Source of the DNA: Pseudomonas sp. NFR16
GTDB lineage: Bacteria > Pseudomonadota > Gammaproteobacteria > Pseudomonadales > Pseudomonadaceae
Reading direction: 5' to 3'
Length of the DNA: 64,000 nt
Assembly (NCBI RefSeq): GCF_900108875.1
Contig: NZ_FNYJ01000001.1
Location: 971,088-1,035,087 of the forward strand
The position numbers and the translations under genes were made by a program. The notes beneath the pieces are model-generated. The model had not been told where the DNA came from. It worked only from the letters and a program-made list of their open reading frames with translations, and searched no databases. Shown piece after piece: positions 10,686 to 20,234 of the stretch. Numbering within the stretch: the stretch's first letter is position 1; each line of letters starts with the position of its first letter.

Positions 10686-11719
10686 CAGACCACCTCGACA
10701 GCGAGTCGCTGTCGCTCCACCAGTTCACCGATCGGCGCAAGACTCAAACCCAGCTCGCCCGCCAGTGCAAGAAACGCCTGTTCTTCGGCAGGTTCCACCG
10801 CAATCAGCAGGCCACCGCTGGTCTGCGGATCGCACAGCAGCAATTTCTGCGCCTCGCTCAGCGCGCCGATGCGCTCGCCGTAGCTGTCGTAATTGCGATG
10901 GGTGCCGCCGGGGATGCAGTTCTGCTCGATGTAGAAATCGACGCTGCCCAGACGCGGCACTGCCGCCGCGTCCAGTCGCGCGGTGACCTGACTGCCATCG
11001 GCCATTTCCACCAGATGCCCGAGCAGCCCGAATCCGGTCACGTCGGTCATTGCCGTCACGCCCGAAAGTTTCGAAAAGCGGCTGCCAGGCTTGTTCAGTG
11101 TGCACATGACATCGCGCGCCAGGCCCACGTCTTCGTCGCGCAGCAGGCCTTTCTTCTCGGCCGTGGTGAGGATGCCGATGCCCAGCGGCTTGGTGAGGAA
11201 CAACTTGCTCCCGACCGTCGCGGTGTCATTGCGCTTCATGAAGCGTTTTTCCACCAGACCGGTGACGGCCAGCCCGAAAATCGGCTCCGGCGCGTCGATC
11301 GAATGGCCACCGGCCAGGGGGATACCGGCGGCGTCACACACGGCGCGACCACCCCGAATCACTTCGCGGGCGATTTCCGGGGCAAGCACGTTGACCGGCC
11401 AGCCGAGAATGGCGATGGCCATCAGCGGATCGCCACCCATCGCGTAAATGTCGCTGATCGCGTTAGTGGCGGCGATCCGGCCGAAATCAAAGGGATCGTC
11501 GACGATCGGCATGAAAAAGTCGGTGGTCGACACCACGCCTTTCTCATCATCGATGGCGTACACCGCAGCGTCGTCGCGCGACGCATTACCGACCCACAGC
11601 CGCGGATCGAGGTTCTGCGCGCCACTGCCGGCGAGAATGGTTTCCAGGACTTTGGGAGAAATCTTGCAGCCGCAACCGGCGCCGTGGCTGTACTGGGTAA
11701 GGCGAACTGTGTCGTTCAT
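10685..11719 (-). CDS. selD: Selenide, water dikinase (selenophosphate synthetase)
   Basis: SelD makes selenophosphate from selenide and ATP. The 344-residue protein starts with the hallmark [13 protein letters not shown], with catalytic Cys16 and Lys19 (E. coli Cys17/Lys20). The selenocysteine found in some homologues is replaced by cysteine. The glycine-rich [19 protein letters not shown] segment and the DPQTSGGLL motif near the C-terminus are conserved. The start at 11719 is chosen because it reproduces the family N-terminus; the longer open frame upstream runs through REP sequence. It is the first gene of the selD-selU operon. Confidence 0.96.
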   Translation of the reverse strand: MNDTVRLTQYSHGAGCGCKISPKVLETILAGSGAQNLDPRLWVGNASRDDAAVYAIDDEKGVVSTTDFFMPIVDDPFDFGRIAATNAISDIYAMGGDPLMAIAILGWPVNVLAPEIAREVIRGGRAVCDAAGIPLAGGHSIDAPEPIFGLAVTGLVEKRFMKRNDTATVGSKLFLTKPLGIGILTTAEKKGLLRDEDVGLARDVMCTLNKPGSRFSKLSGVTAMTDVTGFGLLGHLVEMADGSQVTARLDAAAVPRLGSVDFYIEQNCIPGGTHRNYDSYGERIGALSEAQKLLLCDPQTSGGLLIAVEPAEEQAFLALAGELGLSLAPIGELVERQRLAVEVV

Positions 11720-11899
11720 GAGAGACCCCTGAGTTTCAAGGCGCTGAAGTCTACCAGAGCCGGGCCATGCCGGTGGTATGGGAGGATGGTCGGAACTGCA
11801 TCGCCCCGGCTGCGGGCAACGTCTGAATCGCCGGAGAACAGCTGCTCGCGGGGGCTGATTTCCAATCGCTGTAGCTTCAGCGGCTGTACCGGCCGTTTC

Positions 11900-12295
11900 G
11901 TGAGCAAGCTCACTCCCACAAAGATCTCCGGACATCCCCGGGCTCTCTGACCAGACACAAATCCCGTGGGAGCGAGCTTGCTCGCGAGGCTGATTTCCAG
12001 CCGCTGCATATCCACAGCATGCACCGGCCTCTTCCCGGCTGAAGCCGGTCCTACAGACGCCGCAAGCTTCGTAGGACCGGCTTCAGCTCGGAAGGCGTCA
12101 GCTCACTCCCACAAAGATATCCGGACATCCCCGGCTCTCTGACCAGACACAAATCCTGTGGGAGCGAGCTTGCTCGCGAGGCTGATTTCCAGCCGCTGCA
12201 TATCCACAGCATGCACCGGCGTTTTCCCGGCTGAAGCCGGTCCCTTAGACGCCGCAAGCTTCGTAGGACCGGCTTCAGCCGGGAAGGCGTCGGGT
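11900..12295. repeat. REP cluster 2, about 193-bp repeat
   Basis: The 678-bp gap upstream of selD holds no gene. The block GCTCACTCCCACAAAGAT...TCCGGACATCCCC...CTCTCTGACCAGACAC occurs at 11908 and again at 12101 (193 bp apart). Each copy is followed by GTGGGAGCGAGCTTGCTCGC and an inverted TTCCCGGCTGAAGCCGGTCC / GGACCGGCTTCAGC pair. A single 5' GAGCAAGCT motif lies at about 11901. Open frames running out of selD into this region are repeat translations. Confidence 0.88.
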
Positions 12296-12397
12296 GTTAC
12301 GCCGTTGATCGAAAGAGCTTTAATGACATCGGCTCACTTCCACCATGGTGGGCTGTGGACAGTCCTCAAACCCGCGCACAGTCCTGTAACGCCTGTA

Positions 12398-13054
12398 TCA
12401 CGACGCTGCTTTGATCAACGACTCCAGCGATGCATCGAATTTCTGCAAGGCGTTGATCTGCACTTCTCGCTGCTGGTTGATCTGTTCGGCGATTTCCGGA
12501 GCGCGTTTGGTGTGTGCCCAGATCGGCGACATGGAGCGCGCGTCGCTGCCCTCGGCTTTGCCGATGAATTTGAAATCGCCGTCGAAGAATTCCGCGGTAA
12601 TGCTGGCCTGGACATCGGCGCTGCGTTCGGTGATCAGTTTGCTGCGGGTGTCCAGCAGGACGATGACGTCCGGACGGGCAGCGAGGACGTCGTCCAGGTT
12701 TTCGTAGAACTCCACTGTCGCGAACTGCTTCTCCAGCGATTCAGCGAACCAGTTGATCGCAAGCTCCGGATCGGAGCTGTTGACATAGGCCTCGCTGATA
12801 CGGCTATCGGTCAGCTTCGCCGCGATGCCCGTCTGGGCGGCTGCGTTGTAGCGTTCCATATAGGCCAGGTTGGCGACGGTGTTCTCCGTGAAGATCACGC
12901 CGACGGTCTGGGTGTGCTTGAGGGTCACCGCAGAGGTGGCTTTGGCAGTCCGGAACTGGCCGTCCTGCACGTCGGAATAGCGCGGAGCGCCAGGAACGGC
13001 GCAACCGGCCAGGGCGGCGACCAGTGCAAACAGGGCGGCAATTCGAACAGTCAT
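12398..13054 (-). CDS. Putative lipoprotein of unknown function
   Basis: A 218-residue protein begins MTVRIAALFALVAALAGC, a lipoprotein signal with lipobox LAGC and acylated Cys18; the following residue is Ala, compatible with outer-membrane sorting. The mature part is a mixed alpha/beta domain with the segment LDDVLAARPDVIVLLDTRSK and a C-terminal helix rich in Gln and Leu. I do not recognise the family. The start is supported by GGAG 7 nt upstream; a Met five codons earlier is the alternative. It stands alone between REP cluster 2 and an MFS gene on the same strand, 111 bp apart. Confidence 0.78.
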   Translation of the reverse strand: MTVRIAALFALVAALAGCAVPGAPRYSDVQDGQFRTAKATSAVTLKHTQTVGVIFTENTVANLAYMERYNAAAQTGIAAKLTDSRISEAYVNSSDPELAINWFAESLEKQFATVEFYENLDDVLAARPDVIVLLDTRSKLITERSADVQASITAEFFDGDFKFIGKAEGSDARSMSPIWAHTKRAPEIAEQINQQREVQINALQKFDASLESLIKAAS

Positions 13055-13165
13055 GGGTTTTCTCCGCACCGCGGCTCAGTGGATGTGGTGCAATCCTGAG
13101 CCTTGCGCGAGAAATTCAAAACTTGAGTCGATCAATGATCAACATCGATCAAAGCAATAATGCCG

Positions 13166-14329
13166 TCAGACTTTCGCCAGGCGTCGCGCGGTCAGCACTT
13201 GCGCGAGCATCAGCGTTCCCACGCACAGCAATGCCACGCGCAGCCCCGTCGCGTGCGCGGCGAACCCTATCAACGCCGGCCCCAGCAAAATGCCCGAGTA
13301 ACCGATGGCGGTGATGGTGGCAATCGCCAGCCCCGGCGGCATGGCGGTTTGCGCGCCCACTACCGAGCAGTACACCGGAAAGGTGTTGGACAAACCGATG
13401 CCGATCAGCGCGAAGCCCAGCAGAAACAAGGGCGGCGATTCGAGCAGGATCGCCATGGCGAATCCGACCATCACCAACACGCCGCCGATTACCAGCACCC
13501 GCACCGCGCCGAAGCGACGCCGCAGGGTGTCGCCACAGAAACGCCCGGCGGCCATGGTCAGTGAAAACACCGCGAACGCGCCTCCTGCGATGCGCGGGTC
13601 GACCTGATGCGCGGTCCTCAGAAACAGCGCGCTCCAGTCCAGCATGGCGCCTTCGACCAACAGCGCGACGAAGCACAGCAGCCCCACCACCAGCACTTTT
13701 CCGGTCGGACGCGCCACCGGCGCTGCGGGATCATCAGCGCCATAGGGCAACAGGTGCCGGGCGTGCCAGAGGAGCAATCCGGCCACAATCGCCACCACCA
13801 CGCAGACCGACAACAGCGGCGTCGCCCCGGCCCACAGCAACAGGCTCATCAGTAACGCACTGGTGATGCCGCCCAGACTGAACAGCCCATGGAATCCCGA
13901 CATCAGCGGTCGTCCATGGTCCTGTTCGACCATCAGGCCCTGCACGTTCATGGCCACATCGATGCTGCCAAGGCCGGCACCGAACACAGCCAGGGCCAGG
14001 GCGAGGCCTGCGAAGGACGACAGACTCGCCAGCAACGGCAGCATGCAGCAAATGAGCGTGCCACCGACCAAGGCGACAAACCGGCAACCCTTGCGCGTGG
14101 TCATCATGCCGGCCAGTGGCATGGCCAGCAGCGAACCCAGCCCGAAGCACAACAACAGCAGCCCCAGTTCGGCCTCGCCGACGCCGGCCCGGTCGCGGGC
14201 GTAAGGCACCAACGGCGCCCACGCGCCCAGCGCCATGCCGGATAACAGAAACGTCAGGCGGTAGCTCCAGAGGTGAATCAACGTGGGGGTTTTGACGGAC
14301 TGAGCGATAGACAAAGGGCAGTGTTCCAA
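13166..14329 (-). CDS. MFS transporter
   Basis: Twelve-segment major facilitator permease of about 387 residues. Visible landmarks are the first helix YRLTFLLSGMALGAWAPLVP and the loop 2-3 signature variant GMMTTRKGCRFVALVGG, with a second cytoplasmic motif DTLRRRFGAVRVLVIGG in the C-terminal half. The pattern resembles the YbjJ/fucose-permease branch, but the substrate is not evident. No ATG precedes the first helix; the start given is TTG, and other TTG codons at about 14314 or closer to the helix are possible, so the first residues are uncertain. Confidence 0.82.
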   Translation of the reverse strand: MEHCPLSIAQSVKTPTLIHLWSYRLTFLLSGMALGAWAPLVPYARDRAGVGEAELGLLLLCFGLGSLLAMPLAGMMTTRKGCRFVALVGGTLICCMLPLLASLSSFAGLALALAVFGAGLGSIDVAMNVQGLMVEQDHGRPLMSGFHGLFSLGGITSALLMSLLLWAGATPLLSVCVVVAIVAGLLLWHARHLLPYGADDPAAPVARPTGKVLVVGLLCFVALLVEGAMLDWSALFLRTAHQVDPRIAGGAFAVFSLTMAAGRFCGDTLRRRFGAVRVLVIGGVLVMVGFAMAILLESPPLFLLGFALIGIGLSNTFPVYCSVVGAQTAMPPGLAIATITAIGYSGILLGPALIGFAAHATGLRVALLCVGTLMLAQVLTARRLAKV

Positions 14330-14475
14330 CAGAGGTCAGGAAAGTGTGGGTTGCAGTGTTCAGTGAGTGAAGCTCGGAGCGTGAAGCGTGGTGATCCAGA
14401 GTCGTAACCGAATGCCGCCTGAGCCTTGTGGGCACCGTTGGCCGACCCCCACAAGGCAAAGCACAGCGCGCCGTT

Positions 14476-16545
14476 TTACATCATCGGCGCCACCATGCTG
14501 ACGACCCGCAGCGCCAGGCCTTCGTAGGCGTCTAGGGTGATGGTGAATTCGCCTTCTTCGGTCAGATCGCCTTCGACGCGCTCGTTGATGATGTCGACCA
14601 CCGGGCCCGGTGCGATCCCCGGCAGATGCAGGGTTTCGACGATAGGTTCGGCGCTGAAGTTGAGCGCCGTGATCTGCGTACCCTTCCCTGCAGGCAGTTC
14701 GTGAACCATGATCAACAGGCCTGGATGTTCGACGTCCGGGATCATGATCTGGCGACTGGCCGCGATGTCGTAGGCGCGACGCACGGCGAGGATTTTCTTC
14801 AGCTGCGACGCGAAGGAATCCGGGCGCTGTAATTGCTCGATCAGGCTGCCGTACAAGGTTTTAGCGCGCGGCATGCCGCCAGCCGACACCTCGTTATCAG
14901 GGTCCAGGTCCACCAGATCGTAGGCTCCCCGATGAATCCAGCGCGTGTCGCCGTCGCCCATCAGATGGGCCACCTGTTCGGCGGGCAGCGGCAATGCGCC
15001 TACCAGGTCCCAACCCGACAGCGCGAACACGCCTGGCTGCATGGCATTGAACATCACCAGCAGCAGATGGATGTGGCGAATGGTGTCGACGTCGGCATCA
15101 GTAATGGCGTCCAGGTCACGAATGCCCAGCGCGGCGGTGATGATGCTGGCAGTAGTGCACGACACGCCGTTGGTGACGAACTTGAGGTTGTACGGCGCGT
15201 GCTCGCCAGCCAGGCGCTCGTACATTTCTTCGCGGATGTGCTCACGCAGAATGTTGCCGGGAAACGTCTGCCCCATGTACAGGTACTGATCGTGGGCGTG
15301 CAGCGTCCAGAAATGCACCAGTTCCAGGGTTAGTTCATCGTGGTTCTGCAAGGCGTGAATGAGCGACGCCGGGTCGATGCCGAAGTCATGCACCTGGCGC
15401 AGCATCAGCCGCAGAAATTCGGTCCGGCCGGTGAGCAACGCATGCTGGTAGGCCGGGCGCGTGATGAAGTCATACGACAGATCGGCGCCGCCATGGGACA
15501 TCGCAGCAATATCGTCGATGGTCAGGTTGAGTTCCTGAAAACTGAACCCGCCCGCCTTGCGAATCGCGCCGGCCAGCAATTGGTTGCCGGTAATCGACAG
15601 CGGATGACTTTCCGACCACGCCGTGCCGTCCGCCTTGCGCTCCACGCCGAGGAAGCCGTTGGCATCGAGGCGCAGCACCCGCGCGCCCATCACATCGATC
15701 GCATGCAGCGCATCGCCGATGATCATCTGTTGCGCGGCAAAGCTGGGGTCCAGCCAGTTGAGCGAAGGCTGACCTTCCTTGAAATAATGCAGGTACACCC
15801 AGCGCCGGTCCTTACCGTCAACGCCGGTAATCACCGGCGTGGCGCTCCAGTCGGTTTCCTTGACACCGGGCTCGAAGAAAATCACCCGCTGCAACTGACC
15901 GACGATGTAATGCTTGTCCCGCAGCGCATCCACCGTCGCCGGCGGCAGGTTGATCGCGTCGCGCCCTGGCGGCACGTCAGGCAGCAGCGCCCAGTCTTCC
16001 TCTTTGATTTCGACCATGTGGTACAGGCCGGGGTATTGCTCGTAAGCGAGCTCGGCCAGACGAAAATCCGCGCCCTTGCCGGTGTGCGACGGGATCACGT
16101 CGTCGACGATTACGGCGTTATGCGCGGCGGCGATACGGCTGAGGTTGAGAAACTGCGCATCGGTGCCCAGATCGGCATCCACTTCGAAACTGATGCGGTC
16201 GAAATTTCCGTCGATGCTCGGCGTGCGCTGACGCCCCTTGAGGCCGCCGGACGCCTTCAACGGCCCGTTATGAATGCCCTGAATGCCGATCTCCGAGAGC
16301 GCGTGCCAGAGTTTTTCATCGCCCAGGGCCTCAAGCACCGAGCCGTCTTCGCGGGTGATGATCGAGGCGGGATACGCGGTGAACCAGACCGAAGCGATCG
16401 CCGAAGCGTCCCGTGGTCGGGCCTGAGCGTAAGGCCGTTGCCAGAGCCGGCCCTGGCCACCATAAAGTTTTGCGCGTTGCTGGGCGGCATGGAGCATCGA
16501 TTGCTCCACCAGCCATTCCACATACTGCTTGTCCGGGGTGGTCAT
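14476..16545 (-). CDS. treS: Trehalose synthase (maltose alpha-D-glucosyltransferase)
   Basis: GH13-family enzyme that interconverts maltose and trehalose by intramolecular rearrangement, in the cytoplasm. The 689-residue protein closely resembles the Pseudomonas stutzeri-type TreS I recall ([20 protein letters not shown] near residues 34-53). The GH13 triad is readable as nucleophile Asp294 (LRLDANGF), acid/base Glu338 (SFQELN) and Asp403 (QNHDEL). The start at 16545 matches the family N-terminus; an open frame reaching 16704 adds 53 low-complexity residues and is rejected. The gene stands alone, without a pep2/maltokinase or glg partner in view. Trehalose would serve osmotic and desiccation protection. 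Confidence 0.94.
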   Translation of the reverse strand: MTTPDKQYVEWLVEQSMLHAAQQRAKLYGGQGRLWQRPYAQARPRDASAIASVWFTAYPASIITREDGSVLEALGDEKLWHALSEIGIQGIHNGPLKASGGLKGRQRTPSIDGNFDRISFEVDADLGTDAQFLNLSRIAAAHNAVIVDDVIPSHTGKGADFRLAELAYEQYPGLYHMVEIKEEDWALLPDVPPGRDAINLPPATVDALRDKHYIVGQLQRVIFFEPGVKETDWSATPVITGVDGKDRRWVYLHYFKEGQPSLNWLDPSFAAQQMIIGDALHAIDVMGARVLRLDANGFLGVERKADGTAWSESHPLSITGNQLLAGAIRKAGGFSFQELNLTIDDIAAMSHGGADLSYDFITRPAYQHALLTGRTEFLRLMLRQVHDFGIDPASLIHALQNHDELTLELVHFWTLHAHDQYLYMGQTFPGNILREHIREEMYERLAGEHAPYNLKFVTNGVSCTTASIITAALGIRDLDAITDADVDTIRHIHLLLVMFNAMQPGVFALSGWDLVGALPLPAEQVAHLMGDGDTRWIHRGAYDLVDLDPDNEVSAGGMPRAKTLYGSLIEQLQRPDSFASQLKKILAVRRAYDIAASRQIMIPDVEHPGLLIMVHELPAGKGTQITALNFSAEPIVETLHLPGIAPGPVVDIINERVEGDLTEEGEFTITLDAYEGLALRVVSMVAPMM

Positions 16546-16731
16546 AGGATCCAGGGTTCCGTCTTCAAGAGGATTGGAGAGGTCGCCCGGGCGGCGGCTT
16601 CGCGGGCCGGGACGATCCTGTCTACGCCGTTGCTTAAGTCTATGAGCGTGCACAGGCCCAAACGTTCGTTGCATGAAGAACGGTGATCGCAGATTTCGTG
16701 ACAACCCACAGGCGTGGCTGCTCCAGGGGCA

Positions 16732-17379
16732 TCAACCGCGTGCGGCGTTGACGATGAATTCCTGATAACCGGAGAGGATCACGTAGATCGCGAAGTAGCA
16801 GAAGATCGCCGCCGAGACCCAGTAGGAATAGCGCAGCAGCTTGTCGCCCAGCAGGCGACCGCCGTGACTGGCGGCAAAACAGATGAACACGCACCAGGCC
16901 ACGCCCGCGAAGAAAAAGCCGAGCAGGAACAGCGTCGTGCTCAGGGTGCCATGCCCGCCCGCGCGGGAGATCAGCGTGCCGCCCACGGCCGCGAACCAGA
17001 GAATCGCGGTGGGTGAAGACACGGCCAGGAACACCCCGCGGGAAAACTCCCGCAGACCCGAGCGGGCATTTTCTTCGCCCGCCATGGCGAGGCTGGCGTG
17101 ACTGCTCAGCGCCGCAACGACCATTTTCACGGCAAAGCCGACGAGGATCGCCGAGCCGCCCAGCCACAATCCCCAACGTACCCATTCGTATTGCAGCAGA
17201 ACGGTCATCCCGGCCATGGCCAGCACGGCATAAAACAGGTCACCGAAGCACGACCCCAATCCCAGCCAGAAGCCTTGCAAATAGCCGCGCTGCATCGCCA
17301 GCGTGATCATCGCGATATTCGCCACGCCGATGTCCAGGCACAAGGAAAGGCTCAGTAAAAAGCCGCTGGTGAACTCCAT
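16732..17379 (-). CDS. LysE/RhtB-family amino-acid exporter
   Basis: A 215-residue inner-membrane protein with about six hydrophobic segments. It has the LysE-type N-terminal arrangement: short periplasmic start, SLSLCLDIGVANIAMITLAM, then GYLQGFWLGLGSCFGDLFYA. A conserved family feature in the middle is FLAVSSPTAILWFAAVGG. Such proteins export amino acids or related small molecules. AAGGA lies about 10 nt before the ATG. The substrate is not predictable. It reads toward treS with a 186-bp gap that shows no clear feature. Confidence 0.88.
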   Translation of the reverse strand: MEFTSGFLLSLSLCLDIGVANIAMITLAMQRGYLQGFWLGLGSCFGDLFYAVLAMAGMTVLLQYEWVRWGLWLGGSAILVGFAVKMVVAALSSHASLAMAGEENARSGLREFSRGVFLAVSSPTAILWFAAVGGTLISRAGGHGTLSTTLFLLGFFFAGVAWCVFICFAASHGGRLLGDKLLRYSYWVSAAIFCYFAIYVILSGYQEFIVNAARG

Positions 17380-17505
17380 GTCTGTCGGTCCTTCAATCCG
17401 GTTAACGATGCGTTACAAAAAACAGCGCGCAGGATAACGGGATCGCAGGGTTTTGCCGATGGCCGAGAGGCAAACATGTCGAAAGGGTCAGTTTTTTGCC
17501 CGCCG

Positions 17506-17946
17506 TCACGGCGACGGCTGTTTGCGAAACGCAATTGCCATGCGGTTCCAGCAATTGACGGTGGCGATGCCCACCGTCAGGTCCACGACTTCGCGGGGCG
17601 AGAAATGCGCGCGAAGCTGCGCGTACACAGCATCGGATGGCTCAGGACGTTCGAGCAGCGTCACCGATTCACACCACGCCAGCGCCATGCGCTCGCGCTC
17701 ACTGAACAATGTCGATGTGCGCCAGACCATCAGACCATGAAGGCGCCGGTCGCTTTCGCCCTGTCGGCGCGCTTCGGTCGCGTGCAGGTCGGCGCAGAAC
17801 GCGCAGTCGTTGAGCTGGGAGACGCGCAGTTTGATCAGCTCCATGAGGGGCTTGTCGATACACAAGTCGAAGTTCGCCGCTTCGAGCAGCATGAGCGCCT
17901 TGAGGGCATCGGGGGATGCGGTGTAATAGTCGAGCCGTGGCTGCAC
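17506..17946 (-). CDS. Carboxymuconolactone decarboxylase/AhpD-fold protein
   Basis: This 146-residue AhpD-like protein has the complete redox motif CAFCADLH (CxxC followed by His), typical of the subfamily that reduces peroxides or protects against reactive species. The conserved core LIKLRVSQLNDCAFC and the late CWNRMAIAFR helix are present. I chose the GTG at 17946 because GAGGAA lies 5 nt upstream and the product then begins VQPRLDYYTASPDALKAL, as in relatives; ATG codons at 17970 and 17982 are alternatives without a better site. It diverges from a MocR regulator (204-bp gap), which probably controls it. Confidence 0.88.
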   Translation of the reverse strand: MQPRLDYYTASPDALKALMLLEAANFDLCIDKPLMELIKLRVSQLNDCAFCADLHATEARRQGESDRRLHGLMVWRTSTLFSERERMALAWCESVTLLERPEPSDAVYAQLRAHFSPREVVDLTVGIATVNCWNRMAIAFRKQPSP

Positions 17947-18034
17947 TGAAAATTCCTCAACGACGCACATGCACGCTTGCATGCTGGGCCCAATGCCGCT
18001 TTCAGGCGATAGCCAATACGGCGTAATAGCGCCG

Positions 18035-18057
18035 GACCAATTGGCAGACCAATTCGC
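18035..18057. promoter_or_regulatory. Direct-repeat operator candidate for the MocR regulator
   Basis: Two direct repeats, GACCAATTGGC (18035-18045) and GACCAATTCGC (18047-18057), are spaced exactly 12 bp apart. A weaker copy, AGCCAATACGGC, starts at 18011, which is two 12-bp steps upstream. They lie between the divergent AhpD-like gene and the MocR gene. MocR/GabR-type regulators are known to bind direct repeats, so this is a plausible operator; binding is an inference. Confidence 0.5.
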
Positions 18058-18150
18058 GGTTTTTTCCGCACGCAGCTGTACCGCCGCCTGGGCCGCTGGC
18101 TAGAATTTGTGATCGTGCATCGTCGCCGGTCATGGCGCTCAGGGGTTTAC

Positions 18151-19632
18151 GTGGAACTTCATATCGTCATCCAGGGCCGCAAGGATCTGGCGAATCAAGT
18201 ATATGAACAGCTGCGCGACAGCATCGAATCCGGCCGCCTGGCCGCGGGTGTGCAGCTGCCACCCAGCCGTTTGCTGGCCGCCCAGCTGGGCCTGTCGCGC
18301 AAGACCATTTCCGACACTTACAGCCGGCTCACGTACGAGAATTATCTGGTGGGCAAGGTCGGCAGCGGCACGTTCGTCAACACCCTCACCACGCCCCGCC
18401 CGCGCCCGCAGCAGGTGTCGGATCTGGCCAGTATCGAGGTGGTGAACAAATGGCAGAACATCGTCCTGCCACTGCGCCACCCGACGCTGGAAGGCACGCT
18501 GCGCTGCGACTTCATCGGCGGCGCGACGGCCAAGACGCAATTCCCCCATGACGAGTGGCGCCGCTGCACCCACTACGCGCTGCGCCAGATGACAGGCGCT
18601 CGCGGGTTCTACAGCCTGCCCGAGGGACTGGCCGCCCTGCGCAGCGCCATCGCCGGCCACATCGCGTTCGCTCGCGGGGTCAAATGCGTGGCCGACGATC
18701 TGGTGGTGTGCAACGGCGCGCAGCAGGCGCTGGACCTCATCGCCCGGGTTTTGATCGCGCCCGGCTGCACCGTTGCCGTGGAAGACCCCGGTTACACCCC
18801 GGCCCGCCTGCTGTTTGCCGCGCAAGGCGCTGACGTTGCCAGTGTGCCGGTCGACAGCGAAGGCATTATCGTCGACGAAATCCCCGACAACGCTCACGCC
18901 ATCTACGTCACGCCGTCCCATCAGATGCCGCTGGGCATGCCAATGAGCGTGGCCCGTCGACAGGCGTTGCTGGACAAGGCGCGGCGGATCGGCGCGATCA
19001 TCATCGAGGATGATTACGACAGCGAATTCCGCTATGAAGGCCGGCCCACCGACTCCTTGCAAAGCATGGACGAGCACGGCGTGGTGGCGTATGTCGGCAC
19101 GTTTTCCAAAACGCTTTTGCCGGAGCTGCGCCTGGGTTACGCGGTGCTTCCCCAGGCGATCCGCGAGGCGGTGATCAAGGCCAAGCAACTGACCGACTGG
19201 CACACCAGCACGCTGCCACAATGGGCGCTGACCAAATTCATCAGCGAAGGCTTGCTGAACAAGCACATTCGCCGCAGCCACAGCATTTACGCCGGCCGCC
19301 GCGAGCGGATCCTGGCGCGGCTGGCCGGCGACCTGTCGCCCTGGATGGAGGCGATTCCAAGCACGGCAGGTTTCCACATGGCGGTGATGTTCAAGGTGCC
19401 GATCAATCTGGCCTTGCTGGTCGAGCTGGCGCGCAAGGTCGAGGTGGGTCTGTACCCTCTGCGGGGCTTTTACTGCGACGTCGCGCCACGGGACGGGCTG
19501 ATCGTCGGCTTCGGCGCCATCGAGACGCTGGACATCGATCCGGCGCTGGACCGGGTACGCGATCTGCTGCTCCAGCTCGACGGCCAGGACCGGGCGCTGC
19601 CGCCACGCGGCGGGCTCAACGACGCAGGCTGA
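18151..19632 (+). CDS. MocR-type transcriptional regulator (GntR HTH fused to aminotransferase fold)
   Basis: A 493-residue PLP-dependent regulator. Residues 1-75 form a GntR winged helix-turn-helix (PPSRLLAAQLGLSRKTISDT). The rest is a class-I aminotransferase-like domain with the PLP-lysine motif VGTFSKTLLPELRLGY and the conserved DDYDSEFRYEGRP segment. The GTG at 18151 is supported by AGGGG about 6 nt upstream and starts at the natural beginning of the HTH domain. It diverges from one AhpD-like gene and overlaps the end of a second by 17 bp on the opposite strand, suggesting it regulates these neighbours, perhaps also itself. Confidence 0.92.
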   Translation: MELHIVIQGRKDLANQVYEQLRDSIESGRLAAGVQLPPSRLLAAQLGLSRKTISDTYSRLTYENYLVGKVGSGTFVNTLTTPRPRPQQVSDLASIEVVNKWQNIVLPLRHPTLEGTLRCDFIGGATAKTQFPHDEWRRCTHYALRQMTGARGFYSLPEGLAALRSAIAGHIAFARGVKCVADDLVVCNGAQQALDLIARVLIAPGCTVAVEDPGYTPARLLFAAQGADVASVPVDSEGIIVDEIPDNAHAIYVTPSHQMPLGMPMSVARRQALLDKARRIGAIIIEDDYDSEFRYEGRPTDSLQSMDEHGVVAYVGTFSKTLLPELRLGYAVLPQAIREAVIKAKQLTDWHTSTLPQWALTKFISEGLLNKHIRRSHSIYAGRRERILARLAGDLSPWMEAIPSTAGFHMAVMFKVPINLALLVELARKVEVGLYPLRGFYCDVAPRDGLIVGFGAIETLDIDPALDRVRDLLLQLDGQDRALPPRGGLNDAG

Positions 19633-20044
19633 CGCTCAGCCGGTTCACGCTGTTGATCGTGGCGATCAGCAGGGTCAGGTCGACGCGCTCGCTCTCACTG
19701 AAGTACTCGCAGAGCCAGGCATAGTCCGCGTCAGGCGCATGGGTGGAAGTGATCCGCGTGACACTTTCACTCCAATTCAACGCAGCCCGTTCGCGCGCGT
19801 CGAACAACGGCGAGTCTCGCCAGACCGGCACGGCGTACAGCCTGCGCTCGGACTCTCCCTGCAGACAGGCATCCTGACTGTAGCGCTCGACCGAGCCGGC
19901 GCAGCCATTGAGCTGCGACACCCGCAGTTTGACCAGCAGCATCAGCGAGGGCGCCAGAGGCAAGCGATTGACCGCCTGTTCCAGCGCCTGCATCGCTTTG
20001 ATAGCACCCGGTGACGCCTGATGAACATCCAGTGAAGACCTCAT
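19616..20044 (-). CDS. AhpD/CMD-fold protein with degenerate redox motif
   Basis: A 142-residue paralogue of the AhpD-like protein on the other side of the MocR gene. The shared layout is clear (SPGAIKAMQALEQAV, LLVKLRVSQLNGCA, INSVNRLSVSL), but where the relative has CAFCADLH this one reads CAGSVERY: the second cysteine is Ser and the His is Tyr, so the peroxidatic CxxC...H site is lost. It may be non-catalytic or have a new role. The start at 20044 aligns with the paralogue; an ATG at 20140 would add 32 residues and cannot be excluded. The gene overlaps the 3' end of the MocR gene tail-to-tail. Confidence 0.8.
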   Translation of the reverse strand: MRSSLDVHQASPGAIKAMQALEQAVNRLPLAPSLMLLVKLRVSQLNGCAGSVERYSQDACLQGESERRLYAVPVWRDSPLFDARERAALNWSESVTRITSTHAPDADYAWLCEYFSESERVDLTLLIATINSVNRLSVSLRR

Positions 20045-20234
20045 GGCCAGATTCGCATCCGAAAACAGGCGCTCAAAGTAGGCCTGCGACCAAGGTGCTC
20101 CCAATAGCCAATCTGCCGGAAGATCGTCAGGCCATTGCACGCCGCCAGTGCATGGGATGGAACTTCTGTCGCCCTCACCTGCCGACTACACAGGCGCCGG
20201 ACAAACCGTCCGCAACAAAATGGAGGGCCATTCA

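Noticed and set aside
9600..10883. 427-codon plus-strand open frame
   Set aside because: It is antisense to selU and the end of selD, both firmly identified by active-site motifs.
11720..11935. Upstream extension of selD
   Set aside because: The extra residues translate REP-related DNA; the Met at 11719 begins the conserved SelD sequence.
15340..16686. 448-codon plus-strand open frame
   Set aside because: It is antisense to treS, whose catalytic triad and family sequence are clear.
16546..16704. 53-residue N-terminal extension of trehalose synthase
   Set aside because: The extension is Arg/Pro-rich and not family-like, and the start at 16545 gives the usual length and N-terminus.
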